DNA of 6,775 bases from Bacillota bacterium (GTDB taxonomy: Bacteria > Bacillota > UBA4882 > JAAYXC01), in contig JAAYXC010000443.1 of NCBI GenBank assembly GCA_012516115.1, positions 1 to 6,775 on the forward strand, given 5' to 3'. Positions 1-6,705 of this stretch are shown here, piece after piece. The translations under genes were made by a program, and so were the position numbers. Position 1 is the stretch's first letter. The number at the start of each line of letters is the position of its first letter. Below the pieces are notes generated by a model, which had not been told where the DNA came from, did no database searches, and saw only the letters and a list, made by a program, of their open reading frames with translations.

Positions 1-39
1 GGCAAAAATCTTATGGCGCGGTTGGCCATGGGTATATAG
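1..39 (+). CDS. possible 3' end of an upstream gene (partial)
   Basis: Frame 1 is open from the window edge and ends at TAG 37-39, giving the tail GKNLMARLAMGI. The stop lies 20 bases before the preferred mod start, a spacing that fits an upstream member of the same operon. Twelve codons are too few to identify a family or to rule out chance. No promoter-like pair of boxes is visible between this stop and mod, which weakly favours read-through transcription from further upstream. Confidence 0.3.
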   Translation, partial: GKNLMARLAMGI

Positions 40-43
40 CTTT

Positions 44-53
44 GGAAGGTGAT
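44..53 (+). promoter_or_regulatory. ribosome binding site of mod
   Basis: GGAAGGTGAT contains AGGTGAT, a seven-base match to the 16S anti-Shine-Dalgarno complement. It ends six bases before GTG 60-62. That makes GTG 60 (protein beginning MANELW) the better start than TTG 42, which lies upstream of the site, or GTG 54, which touches it. ATG 52 is in the wrong frame for the conserved N-terminal sequence. Confidence 0.6.
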
Positions 54-59
54 GTGGCC

Positions 60-446
60 GTGGCGAACGAGCTCTGGGCGGGGAAGGCCTCGGACAAGCA
101 CTACCAAAAGTTCCGCGACCTTTTGGCGGAACTCTTCCAGCTCGACCAGGCCGAACTCGACTTCGGCATCTACCGGATCATGGCCGCCAGGCGGGACGAG
201 ATCTTGCGCTTCCTCGATTGCGACCTCCGGCCCCGGGTGGAGGAGGCCTTTGCCGCCTATAAGGCCGCGGACAAAAAAGAACTGGAAAAAGATCTGGCGG
301 TAGCGATCGAACGAACAGGCAAGGCACCTGGGCATCGATCCCGACTCCGCCCCGCGCGTCCGGGAGCTCCGGGCCAGGGTGGCGGAGGCCGTGTACCTGG
401 ATGCCCTCGAGGCCGAGGTCTACAACCACCTCGTCACCTTCTTTAG
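60..446 (+). CDS. N-terminal fragment of Mod (frame 3)
   Basis: This is the product ribosomes would make from the mod ribosome binding site: 128 residues ending at TGA 444-446. Only residues 1-84 (to GAA 309-311) belong to Mod. They include the helix-rich stretch KFRDLLAELFQLDQAELDF and an acidic, lysine-rich segment before the break. The last 44 residues are out-of-frame, proline-, arginine- and glycine-rich sequence with no sign of selection. The fragment has no methyltransferase motif and should be catalytically inert. Confidence 0.5.
   Translation: MANELWAGKASDKHYQKFRDLLAELFQLDQAELDFGIYRIMAARRDEILRFLDCDLRPRVEEAFAAYKAADKKELEKDLAVAIERTGKAPGHRSRLRPARPGAPGQGGGGRVPGCPRGRGLQPPRHLL
308..316 (+). 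repeat. 4-bp tandem duplication (CGAA)2 at the mod frameshift
   Basis: The sequence TCGAACGAACAG contains CGAA at 308-311 and again at 312-315, followed by C. With both copies, frame 3 reads IERTGKAP. With one copy removed it reads IEQARHLGIDPDS and joins frame 1, which is then open to 3235. A net change of 4 bases equals the observed +1 frame offset exactly. Two copies are too few for a classic slippage tract. Confidence 0.75.
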
Positions 447-3237
447 CCGCTACTACCGGGAAGGCGACTTCATCAGCCAGCGCCGGTATAAGGACGGCGT
501 CTACGCCATCCCCTACAACGGCGAGGAGGTCAAGCTCTACTGGGCAAACCACGACCAGTACTATATCAAGACGGCCGAATACTTGACCCATTATGCTTTC
601 CGCTTGCCGAGCGGCCGGCGCGTGCGGTTCGAGCTGGTGGCCGCCGCGCCCACGGTGGACAACAATAAACCGGCGCCGGGCGAGGAGCGCCGTTTCATCC
701 TCCACGAACCCGACCCCGTGGTCCTGGACGGGGAGGAACTGGTCATCCGCTTCGAGTACCGTCCCGATCATGCCCGGCGCAAGCAGGCCGAGCTCAACGA
801 GGCGGCGCGGGAACGCCTCCTCGGCCTCGGGGGGCCCGCGGAACTCCTGCCGTGGCTCGCGGAACTTGCCGCCAAGGCGCCCACGGAGAAGAATCCGGAG
901 CGGACCCTGCTCGAGAAGCACCTCGCCAACTGGACGGCGCGCAATACCTTCGATTACTTCATCCACAAGGACCTCGGGGGCTTCCTCCGCCGCGAGCTGG
1001 ACTTCTACATCAAGCACGAGGTCCTCCACCTGGAAGACCTGGAGGAGGCGCCCCCGGAGCGTATCCGCCTGCAGGCGACCAAGGTCAAGGTCCTGCGCGC
1101 CATCGCGGAGAAGATTATCGACTTCCTCGCCCAGCTGGAGGAATTTCAGAAGAAGTTGTGGCTGAAGAAGAAGTTCGTCATCGAGACGAGCTGGTGCGTG
1201 AGCATCGGGACGATCCTGAAGATTGAAGACGAAGCCGTTCGCGAAGCGCTCCTCGCCGAGATCGCCGCGAACGACGCCCAGCGGGAGGAGTGGGTGCGGC
1301 GCTGTGCCATCGACCGGCTTCCTTCTCCTTTGGGGAATGGGGTAGGGGGACAGCGCGGTCTCTTTGAAGACCAGATTCCGGGCTACTCGGTGCCTCTTAA
1401 GCCTGCTTTCTTGAAAAACCACCCGACGTTGATGGTGGACACGAAGCATTTCGATCCCGGCTTTACCCTCCGGCTTTTGGCCGCCATCAGTGACTTAGAA
1501 GAACAGACCGATGGGCTTCTTGTTCATAGTGAAAACTTTCAGGCGCTTTTACTCATGCAGGAACGGTATAGGGAACGAGTGAAATGTATTCATATTGATC
1601 CCCCATACAATACCCAGACTAGTGGATTTCTTTATAAAAACGACTATCAACATTCAAGCTGGCTTGCAATGATGGAAAATCGAATTGCTGCTGGTATTTC
1701 ACTATTAAATCCAGAAGGATCATATCTTTGCCATATTGATGAAAACGAATATGAACGTCTTCATTTGTTATTTGAAAGTTTTCCAGTCCCTAATGCTGGA
1801 ACAGTCGCGTGGGATAAAAGAAATCCAATGAATGCAGGCAGAGGGGTAGCAACCCAGCACGAATATATTATTTGGCGATCTTACTGTAACACACCTTTAT
1901 ATCTTCGTAACGAAAATGTAATTGCAATGCTTAAAGCAGCTTCAGATATTATAGCAAAACACGGTGGCGTCACCGAAGAGGCGCGAAAAGAATATGCTAA
2001 TTGGGTAGATAACAACCCTAACCTTACAGGAGGAGAAAAGGCATACCGATATTTAGATGAACAAGGCCGTATTTACCAGAGCGTAAGCTTAAGAGCACCA
2101 GAACCGCGAACAGATCCAAAATTTCATATTCCACTAATTCATCCAGTTACTAAAAAACCATGCCCTGTGCCACCAAATGGGTTCTCTCGTACTCCGGAAA
2201 CGTTGCAAGCGATGATTGCTAGAGGCGAAATCATCTTTGGCGAAGATGAAACTACTCAACCGCGCCAAAAAGTTATTTTAAGGGAAGGAACAAGAAGACA
2301 AGTTACCTCTATTATTCAAGATGCTCGTAAAGGTAAAGCCGACGTAGAGCCAATGGGATTAGATTTTCCGTATTGTCATCCTGTATCTCTTTATGAAGAG
2401 TTAGTAGCAGTTGTTACAGATGCTTTTGATGATATTGTTCTCGACTACTTTGCAGGCTCAGGAACAACCGCTCACGCCGTCATCAATCTCAACCGCGAGG
2501 ACGGCGGACGCCGCAAGTTTATCCTCGTGGAAATGGCCGATTACTTTGATACGGTGCTCTTGCCCCGGATTAAGAAGGTCGTCTTCACGCCGGAATGGCA
2601 AGACGGCAAGCCGGAACGGTTGGCCAGCAAGGAGGAGGCCGAGCGGAGTCCGCGTGTCATCAAGGTAATCCGGTTGGAGTCCTACGAAGATACCCTCAAC
2701 AACCTCGAACTCCGGCGCACCCCGGAGCAGACCGGGCTCTTGGGCCTTGACACGTGGGACCCGGAGAGGCGGGCCGTGCGGGAGGATTACCTGTTGAGGT
2801 ACATGTTGGATGTGGAGAGCAGGGGCTCCCTCCTCAACGTGGAGGCCTTCGAGGACCCCCTCGCGTACCGGCTCAAGATCGTGTGCGACGGCGACACGCG
2901 TTACGTTACGGTGGACCTGGTGGAGACCTTCAACTGGCTTTTGGGGCTGCGCGTGCGGACGATGCGAGAGATCGACGGCGTGCGCGTGGTGACGGGCGAG
3001 GACCCGGAGGGGAAGAGGGTGCTCGTCCTGTGGCGCAACGTGAAGGAGATGGACAACGACAAGCTCGACGCCTGGTTTCGAAAACAGGGCTACAACGCGG
3101 CAACCCAGGACTTCGACCTCGTCTACGTAAACGGGGACAACAACCTGCAAAACCTGCGGCGGCCGGACCAGAGCTGGGAGGTCCGCCTTATCGAGGCGGC
3201 GTTCCACCGGCTCATGTTCGACGTGGAGGACGTATAA
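379..3237 (+). CDS. mod: catalytic C-terminal ORF of Mod (frame 1, 952 aa)
   Basis: The uninterrupted frame 1 ORF carries every recognisable methyltransferase motif and equals residues 106-1057 of the repaired protein. The first usable start after the frameshift is GTG 379; a weak GGGAG at 362-366 lies 12 bases upstream, so independent initiation is possible but not convincing. In local numbering, the N-terminal extension contains DFISQRRYKDGVYAIPYNG (near 32-50) and the segment FDYFIHKDLGGFLRRELDFY (near 191-210). DPPYNT is at 407-412. The Type III-like block around HPVTKKPCPVPPNGF and ARGEIIFGEDE follows, and DYFAGSGTTAHAVINLN starts at 689. The tail includes DLVYVNGDNNL near the end. Codon use changes sharply between about 1490 and 2455. 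An automatic annotation would probably report this ORF as the methyltransferase, missing its first 105 residues. The family is clear; activity of this truncated form is unknown. Confidence 0.8.
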   Translation: MAEAVYLDALEAEVYNHLVTFFSRYYREGDFISQRRYKDGVYAIPYNGEEVKLYWANHDQYYIKTAEYLTHYAFRLPSGRRVRFELVAAAPTVDNNKPAPGEERRFILHEPDPVVLDGEELVIRFEYRPDHARRKQAELNEAARERLLGLGGPAELLPWLAELAAKAPTEKNPERTLLEKHLANWTARNTFDYFIHKDLGGFLRRELDFYIKHEVLHLEDLEEAPPERIRLQATKVKVLRAIAEKIIDFLAQLEEFQKKLWLKKKFVIETSWCVSIGTILKIEDEAVREALLAEIAANDAQREEWVRRCAIDRLPSPLGNGVGGQRGLFEDQIPGYSVPLKPAFLKNHPTLMVDTKHFDPGFTLRLLAAISDLEEQTDGLLVHSENFQALLLMQERYRERVKCIHIDPPYNTQTSGFLYKNDYQHSSWLAMMENRIAAGISLLNPEGSYLCHIDENEYERLHLLFESFPVPNAGTVAWDKRNPMNAGRGVATQHEYIIWRSYCNTPLYLRNENVIAMLKAASDIIAKHGGVTEEARKEYANWVDNNPNLTGGEKAYRYLDEQGRIYQSVSLRAPEPRTDPKFHIPLIHPVTKKPCPVPPNGFSRTPETLQAMIARGEIIFGEDETTQPRQKVILREGTRRQVTSIIQDARKGKADVEPMGLDFPYCHPVSLYEELVAVVTDAFDDIVLDYFAGSGTTAHAVINLNREDGGRRKFILVEMADYFDTVLLPRIKKVVFTPEWQDGKPERLASKEEAERSPRVIKVIRLESYEDTLNNLELRRTPEQTGLLGLDTWDPERRAVREDYLLRYMLDVESRGSLLNVEAFEDPLAYRLKIVCDGDTRYVTVDLVETFNWLLGLRVRTMREIDGVRVVTGEDPEGKRVLVLWRNVKEMDNDKLDAWFRKQGYNAATQDFDLVYVNGDNNLQNLRRPDQSWEVRLIEAAFHRLMFDVEDV
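1490..2455 (+). other. AT-rich mosaic block inside mod (presumed swapped specificity region)
   Basis: G+C counted by hand is 47/60 at 781-840, 32/60 at 1441-1500, 27/60 at 1501-1560, 21/60 at 1681-1740, 18/60 at 1861-1920, 24/60 at 2281-2340 and 23/60 at 2401-2460, then 37/60 at 2461-2520 and 40/60 at 2821-2880. The left edge is gradual, while the right edge falls within the codons of FAGSGTT. The frame stays open throughout and the block encodes about residues 476-798 of repaired Mod. It contains motif IV and the region between IV and I, where beta-class enzymes carry the target-recognition domain. Replacement by homologous recombination at conserved motifs is the simplest reading; an assembly chimera is the main alternative. 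Confidence 0.8.
3225..3230 (+). promoter_or_regulatory. ribosome binding site of res inside the end of mod
   Basis: GGAGGA lies in the last codons of mod, nine bases before ATG 3240. The mod stop TAA (3235-3237) falls between the site and the start. Ribosomes finishing mod would disrupt local structure and reload, so translation of the two genes is probably coupled. The mod frameshift ends early translation at 446, so it may also lower Res synthesis unless the internal mod start is used. Confidence 0.7.
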
Positions 3238-3239
3238 GA

Positions 3240-6200
3240 ATGGCCGCGTCCCTAAGAAACGCCGATCAGCGGACGAAGAAGGCCTCCCTTCCGCTGGAGC
3301 AGAGGCTCGTGCTCCAAGGCTATCTTTTGGGGCTTTTCGGCGCCGGTTCCTTTGCCGAGCTGGCCGCGCCGCTCAAGGCGAACCCCAACTTCGAGGAACT
3401 GGACGCGGAGAACCATACCGGTTTTTACCGGGTGCTCGCCGCGGGCCTCTCGGGCGATGCGCCTTTGGACCGGGAGTCGCTGCGCGCCTACGACGAAAAC
3501 ATCGTGGCCCATACTCGTTTTATCTCCCGCCGGCGCGGCCGGACCATTCGGTGGAAATATTTTCAATATCTGGCCCTGCTTTTTACCGAGATCTACCTCG
3601 ACCGTTACTTCCGCGACCCCGAAGGCCTGCGGCGGGAATTGAACAAGCAGGTGGAGGCGTTCAATGCGGGGAAACCTCCCGCGGACCGCCTGCCGCCTTA
3701 TGCCCCGGAAGACCTGCGGAAAGTCTGCTTTTGGATGGCCACGGGATCGGGCAAGACGCTCATCATGCACGTGAACATCCTGCAGTACCTCCACTACCTG
3801 CGCCTATTCGGCCGGGAGAAAGAATTGAACCGCGTCTTATTGCTTACGCCCAACCCGGGCCTCTCCCAGCAACACTTGGAGGAGCTGCACGCCTCGGGCT
3901 TCTCGCGGGCCGAGATCTTCCGGCAAGACGCGCCTCCCGCCGGCCTCTCGTTGGCCTGGGAGACGCCCTTGGTGGAGATCCTACACATCCAGCGCTTACG
4001 CGAGCAAGCGGGCGAGACCACGGTGGCCGTGGAGTCGTTCGAAGGGAACAACCTCGTCCTGGTGGACGAGGGCCACCTGGGCGCTACGGGCGAGGACTGG
4101 ATGGAGAAGCGGGACAAGCTCTGCGCCGAGGGCTTTAGCTTTGAGTACAGCGCCACCTTCGGCCAGGCCATGGCCAGCTCGGCGGCCCGGAACAAGGGCC
4201 TGGATAAAAAATATGCCAAGGCCATCCTCTTCGATTATTCTTACCGGTTTTTCTACGAGGACGGGTACGGGAAGGACTACCGCATCCTGAACCTGACCGA
4301 CGACCGGGACGAAGAAACGCGGGATCTGTACCTTACCGCCTGCCTGCTCGCCTTCTACCAGCAACTCCGCCTCTACGAGGACCAAAAAGAGGCCCTAAGG
4401 CCGTTCAACATCGAGAAGCCCTTGTGCGTTTTTGTTGGTAGCAGCGTCCAGGCCGTGCGGACGGAGAACAGGCGGCAGGTCTCGGACGTGGTGGACGTGC
4501 TCCTCTTTTTCGCCGGGTTTCTCGCCCATCGGGAGAAAGCCGTGGCCCGGATCGCGCGCCTGCTCGGCGGCCGGCCCGGCCTGCTCGATACGGGGGGAGC
4601 CGAGATCTTCGCCCACGCCTTCCCCTATCTTATCGGCCGGCGCCGGGAGCCGGAGGAAGTATACCGGGACGCGCTTGAGGCGGTGTTTAACGCGAAAAGC
4701 CGTGGGAAACTCCGTGTGGAGCACCTCAAGGGGAGCGAGGGCGAGCTCCTCCTGCGGGTTGGCGACTACGAGGCTTTCGGCCTCATCAACGTGGGTGACG
4801 CCTCCGCGCTGCGGAAGCTCTGCGAGGAACACGACGAACTCGTGGTCACGGAAGAGGCCTTCAAGGAGTCCTATTTCGAAAAGATCAACGAACCCGGTTC
4901 CTCGATCAACCTCCTCATCGGTTCGAAGAAGTTTACCGAAGGCTGGAACAGTTGGCGGGTCAGCACCATGGGGCTCATGAACATCGGCCGGACCGAAGGA
5001 TCCCAGATCATCCAGCTCTTCGGCCGCGGCGTGCGCCTGAAAGGCCACGGGTGGGGGTTGAAGCGAAGCAAGATGGTCCCGGGGCTCAAGGCCCCCGAGG
5101 ATCTGGCCCTTTTGGAGACGCTTAACGTCTTCGGCGTCCGGGCCGACTACATGCAACAGTTCAAGGAATACCTTGAGGCCGAGGGCGTGCCGGTGGAAGG
5201 CCAAGTCGAGATCGTGCTCCCCGTCATTAAAAACCTCGGTTCCGCCAAGTTAAAGGTCTTGCGCCTCAAGGAGGATCTGGACTACCGGCGCGACGCGCCC
5301 AAGCCCACCCTGGGTCTTCCCACCGAGGCCATAAAACGCCACCCCGTTATCCTGAACTGGTACCCAAGACTCCAGGCCCGGCAAAGCTTGGATATGACCA
5401 CGGCCGGGGAGGCCGGACGGGAAGAGGTTAAGCTGCGGCCCGAGCACCTTGTCTTTTTAGACTGGGACGCCATCTATATGGAGTTGCAGGAATACAAAAA
5501 CGAGCGCGGCTGGTACAACCTGAACCTGCCGCGACAGCTCCTGCCACGGTTGTTCGCGGAACACGATTGGTACCGGTTATATGCGCCGGGCCATGAGCTC
5601 CAATTCCGTTCCTTTGTTCAGACAAAGCGGTGGCAAGAGCTCGTGACGGCGCTCCTCAAGCGGTATATGGAACGTTGGTATACCCTGGAGAAGGATGCGT
5701 GGGAACGGAAGCACGGCCTGGAACTGGTCGAGCTATCACCCGCGGATCCGGAATTCCCCGGTGAGTACCACGTCTTCATCGAGGCCTCCAAGAAAGACAT
5801 CATCGAGAAATTGACCGAACTCAAAGCCTTAATCGAGAAAGGGGAGTTAAGGGACTTCGAATACGGGCGTTTCCATGCCGTTTGCTTCGACCGCCACCTC
5901 TACCATCCGGTCCTTTATGCCGACGAGGCCGCGATCAAGGTAACGCCCGTGGCCTTAAACCAGGGCGAGCGCGAATTCGTGCTGGACCTCAGGCGTTACT
6001 ACGAAACACATAAAGACTTCTTCCGGGACCGCGAGTTATACCTCCTCCGGAACCAGGCCAAGCGGGGCATCGGCTTCTTCGAGGCGGGGAATTATTACCC
6101 GGACTTCGTCCTGTGGCTTCTTGCCGATGGCCGCCAGCACGTGGCCTTCCTCGATCCGAAAGGGCTTACCCACCTGCAGGGGGAAGACGACCCCAAGATC

Positions 6201-6434
6201 CGGTTCCACCGGACGATTAAGGAGCTGGAGGCGGAGTTCGGCGCGCCCAATCTCACGTTGGACGCCTTTATCCTCAGCGTGACGCCGTTCAAAGACGTGA
6301 AATGGTGGCGCGGCGGCTTGAGCAAGGAAGAGTTCGCGGCGCGGCATGTGTTCTTCCAGCCGGATGACAAGGAGAGGTATATCGAGGCGATCTTGACCAC
6401 CATGCTTAAAAGCCGGCCGGTTTTTTCGGGTTAA
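3240..6434 (+). CDS. res: Type III-like restriction subunit Res (SF2 helicase/translocase with C-terminal nuclease)
   Basis: Res would use ATP hydrolysis to move or switch along DNA after Mod has bound an unmethylated site, and then cut with its own nuclease domain. The protein has 1064 residues from ATG 3240. The frame is open further upstream to TTG 2754, but that stretch overlaps mod and is not plausible protein. Superfamily 2 motifs appear in order: Walker A ATGSGKT at 167-173 (lysine 172); a motif Ia-like LLLTPNPGLSQQH after it; DEGH at 276-279 as the DEAD/DEAH-type motif II; SAT at 304-306; FTEGWN at 565-570; QLFGRGVRLKG at 592-602 as motif VI with its arginines. Near the C-terminus, YPD with Asp955, then LDPKG with Asp972 and Lys974, fits a PD-(D/E)XK nuclease core. 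About 166 residues precede Walker A, more than in EcoP15I-type Res (about 970 residues in all). No frameshift or missing helicase motif is apparent, so the gene looks intact. A Type I HsdR-like or other defence helicase is less likely given the adjacent Mod and the motif order. Confidence 0.88.
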   Translation: MAASLRNADQRTKKASLPLEQRLVLQGYLLGLFGAGSFAELAAPLKANPNFEELDAENHTGFYRVLAAGLSGDAPLDRESLRAYDENIVAHTRFISRRRGRTIRWKYFQYLALLFTEIYLDRYFRDPEGLRRELNKQVEAFNAGKPPADRLPPYAPEDLRKVCFWMATGSGKTLIMHVNILQYLHYLRLFGREKELNRVLLLTPNPGLSQQHLEELHASGFSRAEIFRQDAPPAGLSLAWETPLVEILHIQRLREQAGETTVAVESFEGNNLVLVDEGHLGATGEDWMEKRDKLCAEGFSFEYSATFGQAMASSAARNKGLDKKYAKAILFDYSYRFFYEDGYGKDYRILNLTDDRDEETRDLYLTACLLAFYQQLRLYEDQKEALRPFNIEKPLCVFVGSSVQAVRTENRRQVSDVVDVLLFFAGFLAHREKAVARIARLLGGRPGLLDTGGAEIFAHAFPYLIGRRREPEEVYRDALEAVFNAKSRGKLRVEHLKGSEGELLLRVGDYEAFGLINVGDASALRKLCEEHDELVVTEEAFKESYFEKINEPGSSINLLIGSKKFTEGWNSWRVSTMGLMNIGRTEGSQIIQLFGRGVRLKGHGWGLKRSKMVPGLKAPEDLALLETLNVFGVRADYMQQFKEYLEAEGVPVEGQVEIVLPVIKNLGSAKLKVLRLKEDLDYRRDAPKPTLGLPTEAIKRHPVILNWYPRLQARQSLDMTTAGEAGREEVKLRPEHLVFLDWDAIYMELQEYKNERGWYNLNLPRQLLPRLFAEHDWYRLYAPGHELQFRSFVQTKRWQELVTALLKRYMERWYTLEKDAWERKHGLELVELSPADPEFPGEYHVFIEASKKDIIEKLTELKALIEKGELRDFEYGRFHAVCFDRHLYHPVLYADEAAIKVTPVALNQGEREFVLDLRRYYETHKDFFRDRELYLLRNQAKRGIGFFEAGNYYPDFVLWLLADGRQHVAFLDPKGLTHLQGEDDPKIRFHRTIKELEAEFGAPNLTLDAFILSVTPFKDVKWWRGGLSKEEFAARHVFFQPDDKERYIEAILTTMLKSRPVFSG
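6408..6426 (+). terminator. weak terminator-like dyad at the end of res
   Basis: AAAA, then the palindrome CCGGCCGG (6413-6420), then six T residues. Read as RNA, it can form only a short hairpin (two C-G pairs around a GGCC loop plus A-U pairs across an unpaired G) before the U-run. It lies within the last res codons. The T-run after a GC palindrome is suggestive, but the stem is too short for a confident intrinsic terminator. Confidence 0.22.
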
Positions 6435-6460
6435 ATGAACGAGCCCAATTATTGGTTCAT
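6435..6460 (+). repeat. inverted repeat just after res
   Basis: ATGAAC (6435-6440) is the reverse complement of GTTCAT (6455-6460). The interval contains CCAAT-T-ATTGG (6445-6455), a second, overlapping dyad. Together they give a compact palindromic element of the size of a regulator binding site, or a weak RNA hairpin. It overlaps the 14-codon ORF. No bound factor can be inferred. Confidence 0.35.
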
Positions 6461-6479
6461 GAGGTCAATACATTCTTAG
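6435..6479 (+). CDS. 14-codon ORF directly abutting the res stop
   Basis: ATG 6435 follows TAA 6432-6434 without a gap, the spacing typical of a coupled third operon gene. The product MNEPNYWFMRSIHS ends at TAG 6477, and more stops follow in this frame. There is no good ribosome binding site (only CGGG at 6427-6430). It may be the remnant start of a decayed gene or chance. I do not recognise a family. Confidence 0.2.
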   Translation: MNEPNYWFMRSIHS

Positions 6480-6482
6480 ATA

Positions 6483-6582
6483 GACTAAAAAGTCAATTAT
6501 AGGTTAATCCGCAGAAGATGCGGCTAGGCCCAGAGGTAAGCATGCTATGCTTGAATTGACAGGTGGTTTACCTTTTTCAAGG
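6483..6582 (+). other. cluster of short inverted repeats, possible structured RNA or leader
   Basis: Exact complements seen: GACT/AGTC (6483-6486 with 6491-6494, AAAA loop); GTCAATT/AATTGAC (6492-6498 with 6554-6560); CCGC/GCGG (6509-6512 with 6520-6523); AAGCAT/ATGCTT (6538-6543 with 6547-6552, 3-base loop); AGGTAA/TTACCT (6534-6539 with 6568-6573); CCTT/AAGG (6571-6574 with 6579-6582). The seven-base pair could close a multibranch fold around two hairpins. AGGTAA/TTACCT crosses it, as a pseudoknot or an alternative state. The last pair would hide the start of the ribosome binding site of the 30-codon ORF. I match this to no known riboswitch, and individual stems are short. Confidence 0.3.
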
Positions 6583-6612
6583 GGGCAACAAGTAAATGCA
6601 GGCAAACGATAA
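6547..6612 (+). CDS. possible 21-codon leader-like ORF
   Basis: ATG 6547 to TAA 6610 encodes MLELTGGLPFSRGQQVNAGKR. GAGG at 6533-6536 lies 10 bases before the start. The end of the ORF overlaps the start of the next small ORF (ATG 6596) in a different frame, an arrangement compatible with coupled or leader translation. The sequence is too short to distinguish from chance, and its start lies inside the AAGCAT/ATGCTT hairpin. Confidence 0.2.
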   Translation: MLELTGGLPFSRGQQVNAGKR

Positions 6613-6688
6613 TGCTGCTTGGCAGGAAGCGGTCCAGGAATTTGTCCAACTACTTAAAAAGCGTGCGGCACTGCCCTCCAGGAAGTAA
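6596..6688 (+). CDS. small hypothetical protein (30 aa)
   Basis: ATG 6596 to TAA 6686 encodes a 30-residue peptide beginning MQANDNAAWQEAVQEF and ending RAALPSRK. AGGGGG at 6580-6585 lies 10 bases upstream, and TAA 6593-6595 sits just before the ATG in the same frame, so this start is the only one. The middle (AWQEAVQEFVQLLKKRAAL) looks like a single amphipathic helix with an acidic front and a basic tail. There is no signal peptide or membrane segment. It could be a genuine small protein, the N-terminal remnant of a longer gene, or chance. I do not recognise it. Confidence 0.35.
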   Translation: MQANDNAAWQEAVQEFVQLLKKRAALPSRK

Positions 6689-6705
6689 AATTATTTGGCG
6701 CGCGC

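Larger units (their letters stand above)
60..3237 (+). pseudogene. mod: Type III-like DNA methyltransferase Mod, frameshifted near its 5' end
   Basis: This entry spans the whole mod locus. The protein would transfer a methyl group from S-adenosylmethionine to DNA, most likely adenine N6, and supply site recognition to Res. Reading starts in frame 3 at GTG 60 and must move to frame 1 near 312. Deleting one CGAA of the duplicated pair at 308-315 fuses ...LAVAIE to QARHLGIDPDS and gives 1057 residues. In corrected numbering, about 390 residues of N-terminal extension come first. DPPYNT (motif IV) is at 512-517 and FAGSGTT (motif I) at 796-802. The order IV then I is that of beta-class amino-methyltransferases, including Type III Mod. 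About 255 residues follow motif I. EcoP15I-type Mod is near 645 residues, so this is a long form. As given, no full-length product can be made by normal decoding. Alternatives are a sequencing error or a phase-OFF allele. Confidence 0.75.

Noticed and set aside
22..38. Promoter upstream of mod (TTGGCC and TATATA)
   Set aside because: The two boxes are only about five bases apart, too close to act as a -35/-10 pair.
300..320. Programmed ribosomal frameshift in mod
   Set aside because: There is no slippery heptamer or shift-prone stop at the junction, and an exact 4-bp duplication explains the offset more simply.
178..1449. 423-codon open frame on the - strand opposite mod
   Set aside because: It is a shadow of GC-rich coding on the + strand, with low-complexity composition and no motif; the + strand carries recognisable Mod sequence over the same interval.
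2458..3207. 249-codon open frame on the - strand
   Set aside because: It mirrors the C-terminal part of mod, begins where high GC resumes and shows no family features.
2754..3239. Upstream extension of the res frame to TTG 2754
   Set aside because: It overlaps conserved mod codons and encodes low-complexity G/R/A-rich sequence; ATG 3240 has a proper ribosome binding site.
4395..5204. 269-codon open frame on the - strand opposite res
   Set aside because: It lies antisense to the helicase motifs of res; it is a composition artefact.
6556..6584. Promoter with the consensus -35 TTGACA at 6556-6561
   Set aside because: The bases 17 positions downstream are AAGGGG, with no -10-like hexamer at acceptable spacing.
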